A model generated the notes under the pieces. That model saw only the letters and a list, made by a program, of their open reading frames with translations, had not been told where the DNA came from and did not search any database. 64,000 nt of DNA from Streptosporangium canum (lineage in GTDB: Bacteria > Actinomycetota > Actinomycetes > Streptosporangiales > Streptosporangiaceae), in NCBI RefSeq assembly GCF_900113865.1, contig NZ_FOQY01000017.1, positions 64,393-128,392 of the forward strand. Reading direction: 5' to 3'. Made by a program: the position numbers and the translations under genes. Each line of letters opens with the position of its first letter. Position 1 is the stretch's first letter. Of the stretch, positions 8,121 through 17,080 are shown one piece after another.

Positions 8121-8903
8121 TTGAGCGGATGGCAGCCCGTCCGGCGCACCCGGGCGTTCGAGGACGTGATCGCCCGGATCGAGGAGCGCATCGCGGGCGA
8201 CGGCCTCACGGTCGGCGACCGCCTGCCGGGCGAGCGCCAGCTCGCCGAGCAGCTCCAGGTCAGCCGCTCGTCGGTGCGCGAGGCGATGCGCGTGCTGGAG
8301 ACACTGGGGGTGGTGTCCTCCCAGGTCGGCCGGGGCCCCGATGCGGGGGCCGTGCTCACCGCACGGCCCGCCGGAGCGCTGACCGACCTGCTCCGGCTCC
8401 ACCTCGGGCTGGCGAGCCTGTCGCTTGAGGAGGTCATCGACGCCCGGCTGATGATCGAGCAGTGGTCCGCCGCGCGCGCCGCCGGCCACGGAGCCGACCT
8501 GTCGGCCCTGAGCGACGCGCTGGAGCGGATGGATCAGGCCACCACGGCCGAGGATTTCGTCGAGCACGACACCGCCTTCCACGTCGCCATCGCGGAGGCC
8601 TCGGGAAATCGCCTGATCGCCGCCATGATGCGCTCCCTGCGCGACTCGGTCCGCCGCTACGCCATCGAGGCGGTCGAACGCCTCGGCGACACGGGCGGCC
8701 TCATGACCGACCATCACCTGATCCGTCAGGCCATCGTCTCCGGGAACCCCTCGGAGGCGTCGGCCGCCGTGGAGACGCATCTGCGACGCGCCTATCCGGA
8801 CATCTTCCGCACCCCGGTCACCTCAGGGCCTCCGGGCGCCGATGACCGAGGCCGGGGTGAGGACCAGGCTCGGAGTGAGGACCGAGGTCGGGCCGACGGG
8901 TGA
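8121..8903 (+). CDS. FadR-subfamily GntR regulator of the lut operon
   Basis: A 260-residue transcription factor. Residues 10-80 are the GntR winged helix (LPGERQLAEQLQVSRSSVREAMRVLE with the expected G-V-G wing) and residues 95-225 form an FCD helical effector domain with conserved D/H residues in HDTAFHVAIAEASGN and DHHLIRQAI. The TTG at 8121 is chosen because AGGAGG lies just upstream and no in-frame ATG is nearby. Divergent to lutA with paired operators between, it probably senses lactate or a related acid. The Arg/Asp-rich tail (about 236-260) overlaps the convergent sulfatase gene by 81 nt. Confidence 0.88.
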   Translation: MSGWQPVRRTRAFEDVIARIEERIAGDGLTVGDRLPGERQLAEQLQVSRSSVREAMRVLETLGVVSSQVGRGPDAGAVLTARPAGALTDLLRLHLGLASLSLEEVIDARLMIEQWSAARAAGHGADLSALSDALERMDQATTAEDFVEHDTAFHVAIAEASGNRLIAAMMRSLRDSVRRYAIEAVERLGDTGGLMTDHHLIRQAIVSGNPSEASAAVETHLRRAYPDIFRTPVTSGPPGADDRGRGEDQARSEDRGRADG

Positions 8904-10364
8904 GGGTGGCCCCACGAACGGGGGCGGCCGGACGGAGTCGGCCGCCCGGCAGGTGGCGCCGGAGCAGGCCGCCAGGGCGTCGAGCTGCTGGTTGAACTGG
9001 GCGATCACCGCGGGCGCGACCTTGGCGGCGAGGTTGTGGAGCTGGTACGGATCCCTGGCGAGGTCGTAGAGCTGGTATTCGCCGGTCGAGTAGCGGACGA
9101 AGGTGTTCTGGGCGGTCCGCATGCCCTGGTAGGCGGGGACCGGGGTCTGGCGGGCCGATTTCTCGCTGGTCGGCCGGTAGAACTCGAGCAGGACGTTCTG
9201 CCGCCACGGGGAGGGCGTCCGACCGCGCAGGAGCGGGACCAGGGACCGGCCCTCGGCGAAGTCGGGGAGCTGGGCCCCGGCGAGCTCGGCGAAGGTCGGG
9301 GCGAGGTCCACGTTGGCCGACATCTCGCCGTTGACGCCACCGGGCCGGACTCCCGGCCCGCGGACCACCAGGGGCACCTTGATCGACTCGTCGAACGGGG
9401 TCGTCTTGCCCTGGGCGAGCCGGTGCTGCCCCAGGTGGAACCCGTTATCAGATGCGAAAAATATGTACGTATTGTCTAGTTTGCCGGTCTCTCTCAGAGT
9501 CTTGACCAGCGCGCCGACCATGTCGTCCACACCGAGCATGGCCCGGAGCCTGCGGCGGTAGCGCTCGTCGATCTTCTCGATCGCCTTGGCGCTGAACCTG
9601 GGGCGCGAGCTCAGCCAGTGGGGCTCGGCGCTCACGTCCGCCTGGTCGAAGGACGGGGTCCGGGGGGCGACGGCGTCGGCGAAGGCGTTGGCGTACCGGG
9701 GCGCGTGGTTGGCCGGGTTGTGCGGGGCGATCGGGGCGAGGTACAGGAAGAACGGATCGGGGCTCTGGGAGACGAACGCCCCGGCCTTCTGGCTGAGCAC
9801 GTCGGTCAGGTAGTCCTCCGGCGCGGAGCCGTGGGCCGTCAGCACGCCGTTCTCGTTGAGCGTGTAGCCGTACTCCTCGTAGAGCTTGCGCACCGGCACG
9901 GCCCACTCGTCCCAGCCCGGCGGCACGTACGTGGGTTCGGTGGCGCCGTCGGGATAGTGGTTGAGGTATTTGCCCATCAGTCCGGTGCGATAGCCGGCCG
10001 ATTTCATCCATGTGCCGAGTGTGGAGCGCTCCAAATCGGAATCATGGAACTTCGTGAAACCGCCTTCGGGCGCCGTGTTGGTCAGAACGCCGTGGCTGTG
10101 GACGTACTGGGAACGCAGAATCGACGAACGCGACGGACAGCACCAGGAGTTCGTCACGAAGAATCGATCGAAACTGGTGCCGGCCCCGACGAGTTGATTC
10201 CAGATATTCGGAAATTTCTGCAGACTCCCGTCGTCCAGGTCGTCGACGAGGATCAACACGATGTTCGGCCGGCCGGCGGCCTGCGCCGTGGCGGGAGTGA
10301 CTCCCGAGGCGCAGAGGAGGGACAGCAAGATCAGGCACAGAGCCTTGCGGACAGCATCAAGCAC
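8823..10364 (-). CDS. Secreted sulfatase (alkaline phosphatase superfamily)
   Basis: A 513-residue exported type I sulfatase. An N-terminal signal peptide (about 1-29, LCLILLSLLCASGVTPATAQA) is followed by PNIVLILVDDLDD, which supplies metal-binding aspartates, and by CCPSRSSILRSQYVHSHG. The first Cys of CCPSR fits the C-x-P-S-R sulfatase signature and would become formylglycine. ASDNGFHLGQHR is the second metal-site motif. The substrate is unknown; actinomycete relatives act on sulfated polysaccharides or small sulfate esters. Its last 81 nt overlap the convergent lut regulator gene. Confidence 0.9.
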   Translation of the reverse strand: MLDAVRKALCLILLSLLCASGVTPATAQAAGRPNIVLILVDDLDDGSLQKFPNIWNQLVGAGTSFDRFFVTNSWCCPSRSSILRSQYVHSHGVLTNTAPEGGFTKFHDSDLERSTLGTWMKSAGYRTGLMGKYLNHYPDGATEPTYVPPGWDEWAVPVRKLYEEYGYTLNENGVLTAHGSAPEDYLTDVLSQKAGAFVSQSPDPFFLYLAPIAPHNPANHAPRYANAFADAVAPRTPSFDQADVSAEPHWLSSRPRFSAKAIEKIDERYRRRLRAMLGVDDMVGALVKTLRETGKLDNTYIFFASDNGFHLGQHRLAQGKTTPFDESIKVPLVVRGPGVRPGGVNGEMSANVDLAPTFAELAGAQLPDFAEGRSLVPLLRGRTPSPWRQNVLLEFYRPTSEKSARQTPVPAYQGMRTAQNTFVRYSTGEYQLYDLARDPYQLHNLAAKVAPAVIAQFNQQLDALAACSGATCRAADSVRPPPFVGPPSPVGPTSVLTPSLVLTPASVIGARRP

Positions 10365-10420
10365 ATGTTCACGTTTCCCGGACGGGTGAATATCGACACC
10401 TTACTCTCGACCGGCCAAGC

Positions 10421-10434
10421 TAGAACGTGTTCTA
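10421..10434. promoter_or_regulatory. KstR-like palindrome upstream of the LLM oxidoreductase
   Basis: TAGAACGTGTTCTA has 6-bp arms around a 2-bp centre and fits TNNAACNNGTTNNA, the consensus known for the TetR regulator KstR of sterol catabolism in mycobacteria and rhodococci. It lies 33 nt upstream of the ATG at 10467. Other TetR members bind similar sites, so the regulator identity is an inference. Confidence 0.5.
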
Positions 10435-10466
10435 ATTGCGGTGCGCATATCCGGACGGAGGCCCTC

Positions 10467-11486
10467 ATGAGCACCGATCTGAAACTTGGCCTGAACCTCG
10501 GTTACTGGCAGCGGAACGCCGACGACGCCACCGAGATCGTTCAGACCGCGGAACGGCTGGGCTACGGGTCGGTATGGACCGCCGAGGCCTACGGTAGCGA
10601 CGCCTTCACCCCTCTGGCCTGGTACGGCGCGCGGACATCCCGCATCAAGCTGGGCACCTCCGTGGCGCAGATCTCGGCCAGGACCCCGGCCGCGACCGCG
10701 ATGACCGCGATGACGCTGGACCATCTGACCGGCGGGCGGCTGCTTCTGGGCATCGGCGCCTCCGGCCCGCAGGTGGTCGAGGGCTGGTACGGCAGGCCGT
10801 TCCCCAAGCCGCTGGCCCGCACCCGCGAGTATGTGGAGATCATGCGCAAGATCTGGCGCCGCGAGGAGCCGGTGACCGGCGACGGCGAGCACTACCCGCT
10901 CCCCTACCCGGGCGGGGCGGGCATCGGCAAGCCGCTGAAGCTGATCACCCATCCGCTGCGCGCGGAGATCCCGCTCTATCTGGGCGCCGAAGGTCCCCGG
11001 AACGTGGCGCTCGCCGGAGAGATCGCCGACGGCTGGCTGCCGCTGTTCGTCTTCCCGGAGAAGATCGAGCAGATGTACGGCCCCTCACTGGCCGGGACGG
11101 GGCCGGACTTCGACATCGCCGCCATGGTCATGACGCTGATCACCGACGACGTCCGGGCGGGTCTGGACGGCGTGAAGATGATGCTGACCCTCTACATCGG
11201 CGGCATGGGCGCCAAGAGCCGCAACTTCCACGCCGACATCATCGGCAGGATGGGCTACGCCGAGGCCGCCGAGGAGATCCAGGCGCTCTATCTGGCCGGG
11301 CGCAGGGACGAGGCGTTCAACGCGATCCCGGACGACCTGGCCGACGGCATCTCCCTGGTCGGCCCGGTGGAACGGATCCGCGAGCGCCTCGAACTGTGGC
11401 GCAAGAGCCCGGTCACCAGCCTGCTGGTCATGGGGCCCCGCGACGAGACCTCGCTGAGGACGGTCCGCGACCTCGTCCTGGGCTGA
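10467..11486 (+). CDS. LLM-class (F420-dependent) oxidoreductase
   Basis: A 339-residue luciferase-like TIM-barrel flavin/F420 enzyme. The N-terminus LGLNLGYW, the VWTAEAYGSDAFTPLAWYGART block and LLLGIGASGPQVVEGWYG are typical of actinobacterial F420-dependent members of the MSMEG-type LLM family. The ATG at 10467 follows GGAGG by about 6 nt; the longer open frame upstream is antisense to the sulfatase and was discarded. Substrate unknown. The TAGAACGTGTTCTA palindrome upstream suggests TetR-type, possibly KstR-type, control and so a lipid or sterol link, but nothing else nearby supports that. Confidence 0.87.
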   Translation: MSTDLKLGLNLGYWQRNADDATEIVQTAERLGYGSVWTAEAYGSDAFTPLAWYGARTSRIKLGTSVAQISARTPAATAMTAMTLDHLTGGRLLLGIGASGPQVVEGWYGRPFPKPLARTREYVEIMRKIWRREEPVTGDGEHYPLPYPGGAGIGKPLKLITHPLRAEIPLYLGAEGPRNVALAGEIADGWLPLFVFPEKIEQMYGPSLAGTGPDFDIAAMVMTLITDDVRAGLDGVKMMLTLYIGGMGAKSRNFHADIIGRMGYAEAAEEIQALYLAGRRDEAFNAIPDDLADGISLVGPVERIRERLELWRKSPVTSLLVMGPRDETSLRTVRDLVLG

Positions 11487-11669
11487 CCCCGCTCACGGAC
11501 CGGCTCCGCCCGGGGCCGGCTCCGCCTGCGGGGACACCCGGCCGGAAGGTCTGCGCCCGCCGCGCGGGTCCGGCCCCGCGACTCCTTCGGCAGCCGGGGT
11601 CCCCGTCCTCCCGACGGTAACGACCCGGCTCCGCATTTGCAAGTTTCCCTACCGATTAAATAGGAATGG

Positions 11670-13625
11670 CTAGTCCGGGCGGGGCGCGGGGTTGGCGGTG
11701 ACCGAGCGCAGGAGCGGTGCGCTGGCCGCTCCGGCCCCGATCACCCCGGCGAAACCGAGCGCCACGCAGACGAGCAGGGTGACCACGCCGGCGACGTTCA
11801 TCGCGGAGATGGCGAACGGGGCGGCGCAGAACATGCCGACCAGGATGGAGCCGCCGCCCATGACCGTCAGCGGGATGAGCGTCTCGGCGCGGCGCGCCCC
11901 GTTCAGCACCTCCAGCGGGGTGCCCGCCAGGCGGAGCAGGGCGTAGGTCTGCCTGCGGTCCAGGATGGAGGAGGCCGCGGTGATCCCGGCGCTGGCGATC
12001 GCGACCAGGAAGGAGACCGCGAGCACGGTCACCGTGCCGGTGCCGATGTCCTCCAGGATCTGGGCGCTGGAGCGGTCCTCGTCGGCGGCCGAGGTGGCGC
12101 CGCGCCCCGGGACCAGGCCGTCGAGGGCGGTGCGCGCCCGGTCCACCGACCCGGCGTCGCGCTTGCCGAGTGAGGCGGTGAGCACTCTGGTCGCGCCGGT
12201 GCCGCCGGCTTCGATCGTGGCGGGGACGCCCGCCGCCGACAGCCGCTCGCGGGCCCCGGCGGTGACCTCGGCCACCTGGGAGGAGGGGACCGACAGCCGC
12301 AGGTCGACGGCGTCCGCGTCGCCGAGCAGGCCGCTTCCCGGGCTGAGCAGGCCGATGAACCCGGCGACGAACCCGGTCATGGCGACGCCGCTCACGGTCC
12401 GCCAGGCGGCCTTGGGGTCGTCCACCAGGCGGCGTCCGGCCAGCAGCCGGGCGGGGCGCCGGGCGGAGCGCGAGACGATCCGGCCCAGCATGCCGACCAC
12501 CCATGGGCCGGCCAGGTTGATGGCCAGGAAGGGGAGGCCGATGACGACGACGGCTATCACGATGGCGCTGTCCCCCCTCAACACGGGCACCATCGCGAGG
12601 CTCGCCAGCAGCGCGACGACCCGGACGAAGCGCATCGCCGGAGGCGTCTCCCGCTTGGCGACGCCGAGCGGGCTGACCACGATCCGGCGCAGGCCGACGA
12701 CCGCCGACAGGCCCACGAGCAGCGGTACGGCCAGCAGCACCGCGAGCACGGCGAGCACGCCGGGCCACATGTCGGACAGGAACCAGGGGCCGCCCGCGAT
12801 CTCGATCCCGGTGAACAGCGGGATGCCCAGGCCGTACAGCGCCGCGCCGATCACCGCGCCGCCGAACGCGGTGATCACCGCCTCCGCGACGGTCATCGTG
12901 ACCACCTGGCCGGGGGTCGCGCCCACCAGCCGGAGCGCGGCCAGGCGCTGGTCCCGGCGGGCCACGGTGAGCCTGGCCGCCGCGCCGCCGAACACCAGCA
13001 GCGGCACGACCATGAGCACGCTGGCGATCAGTCCCAGCGCCTTGTACGCCTCGGCGTCGCCCGTCGCCTCCCCGGTGAAGCCGGAGATCTTCATGGGCCC
13101 GGCACCGGCACGCGGACCGTCCGCCGGCTCCGCCGTCATCACCGGGGCGTCGGATCTCTGCCCGCGGACCGCGACGAGCTCGCCGGGGTGGACCAGCGCC
13201 TCGTCGCCGACCGTTCCGGCGGTCTTCCGGGGGAAGCGGCCGGCGAGCTGGTCGGCCGGGAGCTCCCGGGCGAGCTCGGCCAGCGCAGGGGAGAACCAGA
13301 CCTCTCCCGGCGCGGGGAAGCGCGCCAGGCCGGGCGGCGGGGCCGCCCCCGGCTCCAGCGCCGCCAGGTCCACGACGGTGATCTGCCGGTCACGCACGTA
13401 GTCTCTGCGCACGGTCTCGATCGCCGTGGCCTTCCCGGTCGCCGCGACCGGGTTGCGCCACGCCTCCCGGTCGGCCCGGCCCTGGAAGGCGATGTTGACC
13501 GACACCGCGAAGAGCAGCAGCGCGGTGGAGACCGCCACCGCCGCCACGGTCAGCCCCGCGCCCAGCAGGCCACGGCGTCCGCCGCCGCGCAGCAGCCGCC
13601 AGGTCAGAGCCATCAGCCCGGTCAT
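11670..13625 (-). CDS. ABC transporter permease, FtsX/MacB type
   Basis: A 651-residue membrane protein with an N-terminal helix (LLGAGLTVAAVAVSTALLLFAV), a large extracytoplasmic part, an FtsX block (VLMVVPLLVFGGAAARLTVARRDQRLAALRLVGATPGQV) around 235-330, and a second similar block near the C-terminus (SILDRRQTYALLRLAGTPLEVLNGARR). Such permeases pair with a lolD-like ATPase to move lipids, peptides or drugs from the membrane. The ATG at 13625 overlaps the ATPase stop as ATGA, so the two are translationally coupled. The divergent NarL-type regulator could control the pair. Confidence 0.85.
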   Translation of the reverse strand: MTGLMALTWRLLRGGGRRGLLGAGLTVAAVAVSTALLLFAVSVNIAFQGRADREAWRNPVAATGKATAIETVRRDYVRDRQITVVDLAALEPGAAPPPGLARFPAPGEVWFSPALAELARELPADQLAGRFPRKTAGTVGDEALVHPGELVAVRGQRSDAPVMTAEPADGPRAGAGPMKISGFTGEATGDAEAYKALGLIASVLMVVPLLVFGGAAARLTVARRDQRLAALRLVGATPGQVVTMTVAEAVITAFGGAVIGAALYGLGIPLFTGIEIAGGPWFLSDMWPGVLAVLAVLLAVPLLVGLSAVVGLRRIVVSPLGVAKRETPPAMRFVRVVALLASLAMVPVLRGDSAIVIAVVVIGLPFLAINLAGPWVVGMLGRIVSRSARRPARLLAGRRLVDDPKAAWRTVSGVAMTGFVAGFIGLLSPGSGLLGDADAVDLRLSVPSSQVAEVTAGARERLSAAGVPATIEAGGTGATRVLTASLGKRDAGSVDRARTALDGLVPGRGATSAADEDRSSAQILEDIGTGTVTVLAVSFLVAIASAGITAASSILDRRQTYALLRLAGTPLEVLNGARRAETLIPLTVMGGGSILVGMFCAAPFAISAMNVAGVVTLLVCVALGFAGVIGAGAASAPLLRSVTANPAPRPD

Positions 13626-14488
13626 CCGCTCACCCCGGGAAGGATCTGGGTCGCCGGCTCCCGCGTGACGCCCTGGCCGGGGACCGGGTGCCGCGGGTCG
13701 TGCCCGGAGGAGGGGTGGGCGCCGTGACCGGCGGAGGGATGGGCGCCGTGACCGGCGGAGGGATGGGCGCCGTGCCCGGCGGAGGGATGGGCGCCGTGCC
13801 CGGCGGGCGGCCGCGCGCCGTGCCGGCCGGGGATGATCTGGCCGTCGCGGACCTCGACCACGCGGTCGCACCACCGGGCCACCTGGTGGTCGTGGGTGAC
13901 GACCACCAGCGAGGCTCCGTTGTGTTTGGTGGCCTCCACCAGCAGGCGCATCGTGTCGTGGCCGGTGCTCTGGTCGAGCGCGCCGGTCGGCTCGTCGGCG
14001 AAGATCACCGCGGGCCGGGTGACCAGCGCGCGGGCGATCGCCACCCGCTGCGCCTGACCGCCGGAGAGCTCGCCGGGGCGGCGGCCCTCCATGCCGCCGA
14101 GCCCGAGCGGGCCGAACCACTCGCGGGCCTGCCGTACGGCGTCGGCCCGGGAGACGCCGCCGAGCATGAGAGGCAGCGCGACGTTCTCCTCGGCCGGGAG
14201 CTCCGGCAGGAGCTGGCCGAACTGGAACACGAACCCGAACCGGGTGCGGCGCAGGGCGCTGCGCTGCCGCTCCCCCATCGCGTCGATCCGCAGGCCGAGC
14301 AGGTGGACCTCACCCGCGTCCGGCTTCATGATCCCGGCGAGGCAGTGCAACAGGGTCGACTTGCCCGACCCGCTCGGTCCCATGATCGCCACTGCCTCGC
14401 CGGTGTGGACCGCCAACCCGACGCCGCCCAGCGCCACAGCCGGGCCGAACCGCTTGACCAGGCCGGTCCCTTCAAGAACAACACTCAT
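13622..14488 (-). CDS. ABC transporter ATP-binding protein with His-rich repeat tail
   Basis: The ATPase partner of the FtsX-type permease, 288 residues. Walker A is GPSGSGKST, the signature is [15 protein letters not shown] and Walker B is VIFADEPTGALD, as in LolD/MacB ATPases. The ATG at 14488 is chosen for the GGGAGGG about 8 nt upstream. After the nucleotide-binding domain (about 225) the protein gains a tail of four near-identical GHGAHPSA units encoded by 24-bp tandem repeats at 13713-13808. The tail is not part of the family and could bind metal through its histidines, or be neutral. Confidence 0.88.
   Translation of the reverse strand: MSVVLEGTGLVKRFGPAVALGGVGLAVHTGEAVAIMGPSGSGKSTLLHCLAGIMKPDAGEVHLLGLRIDAMGERQRSALRRTRFGFVFQFGQLLPELPAEENVALPLMLGGVSRADAVRQAREWFGPLGLGGMEGRRPGELSGGQAQRVAIARALVTRPAVIFADEPTGALDQSTGHDTMRLLVEATKHNGASLVVVTHDHQVARWCDRVVEVRDGQIIPGRHGARPPAGHGAHPSAGHGAHPSAGHGAHPSAGHGAHPSSGHDPRHPVPGQGVTREPATQILPGVSG
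13713..13808. repeat. 24-bp coding tandem repeat (four copies) in the ABC ATPase gene
   Basis: Four consecutive 24-bp units of GGATGGGCGCCGTGACCGGC plus GGAG start at 13713, 13737, 13761 and 13785, with one or a few substitutions between copies. On the minus strand each encodes the octapeptide GHGAHPSA. Near-identity at the DNA level suggests recent slippage expansion. Confidence 0.9.
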
Positions 14489-14603
14489 GCCGATGACCCT
14501 CCCGCGCGGGAGCCTGCCGGGGGATCGGCCGACCGTCCGATTCACCGGCGGGGGCCTCGTCCGAAAGTCCGATGCCGGATTCCGAGCTGGCAGAATCCAT
14601 CAG

Positions 14604-15254
14604 GTGACAATTCGGGTGCTCATCGCTGACGACCAGGTGCTGGTGCGGACCGGTTTCCAGATGATTCTGGACGCCCAGGAGGACATGGAGGTCGTGGCGA
14701 CCGCCGGGAACGGCGCCGAGGCGGTCGAGCACGCGAGGAGGCTCCGGCCCGACGTGTGCCTGCTCGACATCCGGATGCCCAAGCTGGACGGTCTTGAGGC
14801 CACCCGGATCCTGGCCGGGCCCGGGGTGCCCGATCCGATGCGGGTCGTCATCGTCACCACCTTCGACCTGGACGAATACGTCTACGGAGCACTCCGCGCG
14901 GGCGCGACCGGGTTCCTGCTCAAGGACAGCGGGCCGACGCTGCTGATCGAGGCGGTCCGGGCCGCGGCGGCCGGGGACGCCCTGGTGTCGCCGTCGGTGA
15001 CCGTACGCCTGCTCGAACACCTGGCCCACCCCCGGGCCGGGGCCGCCCGCCCGCTCGCCGAGCCGCTCACCGAGCGCGAGCTGGACGTCGTCCGTCTGGT
15101 GGCCAGGGGGCGGACCAACCAGGAGGTCGCCGCGGAGCTGTTCGTCTCGCTGTCGACGGTCAAGACGCACCTGGGAAGCATCCAGGCGAAGCTCGGCGCC
15201 AGGAACCGGGTGGAGATCGCCGCCTGGGCGTGGGAGTCGGGCGTGGTGAGCTGA
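14604..15254 (+). CDS. NarL/FixJ-family response regulator
   Basis: A 216-residue two-component regulator. The receiver domain (1-120) shows IADDQ with the acidic pocket, phospho-acceptor Asp in CLLDIRMP and the conserved T/K in IVTTFDLDEYVYGALRAGATGFLLKD. The C-terminal LuxR helix-turn-helix reads LTERELDVVRLVARGRTNQEVAAELFVSLSTVKTHLGSI. The GTG at 14604 is the first start that begins the domain. No histidine kinase lies beside it, unlike most such regulators next to ABC exporters. It is divergent from the FtsX-type exporter, which is its best candidate target. Confidence 0.88.
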   Translation: MTIRVLIADDQVLVRTGFQMILDAQEDMEVVATAGNGAEAVEHARRLRPDVCLLDIRMPKLDGLEATRILAGPGVPDPMRVVIVTTFDLDEYVYGALRAGATGFLLKDSGPTLLIEAVRAAAAGDALVSPSVTVRLLEHLAHPRAGAARPLAEPLTERELDVVRLVARGRTNQEVAAELFVSLSTVKTHLGSIQAKLGARNRVEIAAWAWESGVVS

Positions 15255-15342
15255 CCGGCAGGACGCCGGAGGCTGATTAGCGGAGGGGCCCGCGGGATAG
15301 AAAAGGGGCAGGTCCTTCAGCGCATGCCGGGGGGAGACATAC

Positions 15343-16053
15343 ATGCGCCCCAGCTCATCTCCACACACCAAGTCCGCTTCAGCTGTTTACGTGACCCTCA
15401 CCGCCCAGGTGGCCGCCACCGCCGCGCTGGTGGTGTTCGAGCAGGCCCGGGGCCGGCGGCTGGTCCGGGAGATCTCGGCACTCGGCGGCGACCCCCACGC
15501 GCCCGGGGCGCAGGCCGTCGTCGGCGCGGTCTCCGTCTTCGCCATCCTGATCATGCTCGTCACCGCGACCACGGTCGCGGCCGCCGCCGCCTACCTGACC
15601 TGGCTGGTCCAGGCCCGCCGGAACGCCTCCCCCGGGGCGCAGGCCGCGCCGGTCCTGGCCGCCTGGTCGGTGCCGGGGGTCAACCTGGTCGCCCCGCCGG
15701 TGCTGGTCTACCGCCTCTGGTGGGGCTCCCGGCCGCCGGCGGACCGTCACGGCCGCTGGGTGGCGCTGCTCGCCGCCTGGTGGCTGAGCTGGCTGGCCGT
15801 GCTCGCCCTGGTGTCGGCACGGCTCACCGCGGTGGGCGACACCGACCTGACCGGCCTCGGCCCGGCCGAGCTGGCCGTCGTCGCGCTCTGCGCCCTGCTG
15901 TGCGCGGCGACCGTCCGGCAGATCACCCGGATCCAGACCGCGGGCGCCCGTCCGCGCCCACCGGCGCGGACGGGCCGGGTCATGGCGCGGGCCGTCCCGC
16001 GGATCCTCGCGGAGCAGGGCTCCGCACCGCAGGCCCATCACGCCCGGCAGTGA
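15343..16053 (+). CDS. DUF4328-like integral membrane protein
   Basis: A 236-residue predicted membrane protein with about six hydrophobic segments (for example VSVFAILIMLVTATTVAAAAAYLTWLV and ELAVVALCALLCAATV). The core AAYLTWLVQARRNA...WSVPGVNLVAPPVLVYRLWW matches the pattern of DUF4328 proteins, where a tryptophan-rich WxxPxxNL motif follows a YRARRNA-like loop. Function unknown. It is convergent with the HutC regulator, with 34 nt between the stops. Confidence 0.7.
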   Translation: MRPSSSPHTKSASAVYVTLTAQVAATAALVVFEQARGRRLVREISALGGDPHAPGAQAVVGAVSVFAILIMLVTATTVAAAAAYLTWLVQARRNASPGAQAAPVLAAWSVPGVNLVAPPVLVYRLWWGSRPPADRHGRWVALLAAWWLSWLAVLALVSARLTAVGDTDLTGLGPAELAVVALCALLCAATVRQITRIQTAGARPRPPARTGRVMARAVPRILAEQGSAPQAHHARQ

Positions 16054-16087
16054 CCGCCCGGACGCCGACGCTATCGAACATACGTTC

Positions 16088-16843
16088 TCACGGTGCCGAG
16101 CGCAAGTCCCCCACCTGCCGCACCAGGGGGTTGGCGTCCACCGAGTTGCGGATGCTGAACGTCACGCTGCCCGCCCGGTAGCGGTCGTCGGACCACTCGA
16201 CCGGGCGGCCCTCGTGGGTGGTGGTGACCCGCCGCTGGCGCAGCAGCGGGCTGCCCCGCCGTACGGCCAGCAGCCGGGAGTCCTCGACCCCCGCCGCGAC
16301 CGCGTCGATGAGGTGCTCGCCGTAGGCGAAGACGAGGCCGACACCCTCGTAGAGGGCCTGGGTGACCGACTCGCACTCGGGGTCGATCCGCTCGACGGCC
16401 GGAGCGATCCACCCGGCGTAGACGGTCCGCTCCAGCAGCACCGGCTCGCCTTCGAGCGAGCGCAGCCGCAGCACCGACAGCACCGGCTCGCCCGGCTGGA
16501 GTGCCAGCCGGGCCGCCTCGGTGACGCCCGCGCCCCGGCGGCGCTGCTCCAGCACCCGCCCGCTGACCCGGTAGCCCATCGCCCTCGCCCACTGGGCGAA
16601 ACTGTGCAGCTCGGCGAAGCTCTGGCTGCGCTCGCGGCCGAGCACGATGCGCCGGGCCCCCTGCCGGGAGCCCACCAGTCCCTCGGTGGCGAGCACCGCC
16701 ACCGCCTGGCGGACCGTGCCGCGCGAGGCCGCGAAGCGGGTGGCGAGCTCCGCCTCCGAGGGCAGCTGCGCGCCGACGGCGTACTCGCCGCGCATGATCG
16801 CGTCCCGCAGCTCCGCCGCGATCCCCGCGTAGCGCGCCGTCAT
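16088..16843 (-). CDS. HutC-subfamily GntR transcriptional regulator
   Basis: A 251-residue regulator: GntR winged helix in residues 5-70 (LPSEAELATRFAASRGTVRQAVAVLATEGLVGSRQG) and a UTRA ligand-binding domain from about 85 onward (LLERTVYAG, LLRQRRVTTTHEGRPVEWSDDRYRAGSVTF). I start at 16843, directly before the domain; the frame is open to 16975 but that extension is Arg/Gly-rich and unlike the family. It is divergent from a solute-uptake operon with paired palindromes between at 17081-17104, so it likely controls that operon. Relatives include PhnF-type phosphonate and DasR-type sugar regulators. Confidence 0.87.
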   Translation of the reverse strand: MTARYAGIAAELRDAIMRGEYAVGAQLPSEAELATRFAASRGTVRQAVAVLATEGLVGSRQGARRIVLGRERSQSFAELHSFAQWARAMGYRVSGRVLEQRRRGAGVTEAARLALQPGEPVLSVLRLRSLEGEPVLLERTVYAGWIAPAVERIDPECESVTQALYEGVGLVFAYGEHLIDAVAAGVEDSRLLAVRRGSPLLRQRRVTTTHEGRPVEWSDDRYRAGSVTFSIRNSVDANPLVRQVGDLRSAP

Positions 16844-17080
16844 GTCCGCCCCCGCCCGGTCCCTCGGCCGGGCACCCGCCGGTCCCGCGATCTCGCCTCG
16901 CCTCTCAAGCCCGCCCCTCCGTCCCGGCCCGGCGCCCAGCCATGATCTCTCTCGCTGCGCGCACCGGGCGGCCATCCCACCTTCACCCTAAACAAGGATG
17001 AATCGCCCATGAAGTCCCAGCTCTCGCATTCTCCCGACGTACTTCGGGCGTTCATCGGACGGAAACCGATTACCGACTTA

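Noticed and set aside
16844-16975. N-terminal extension of the HutC regulator
   Set aside because: Open frame only; Arg/Gly-rich and absent from the family; the ATG at 16843 directly precedes the winged helix.
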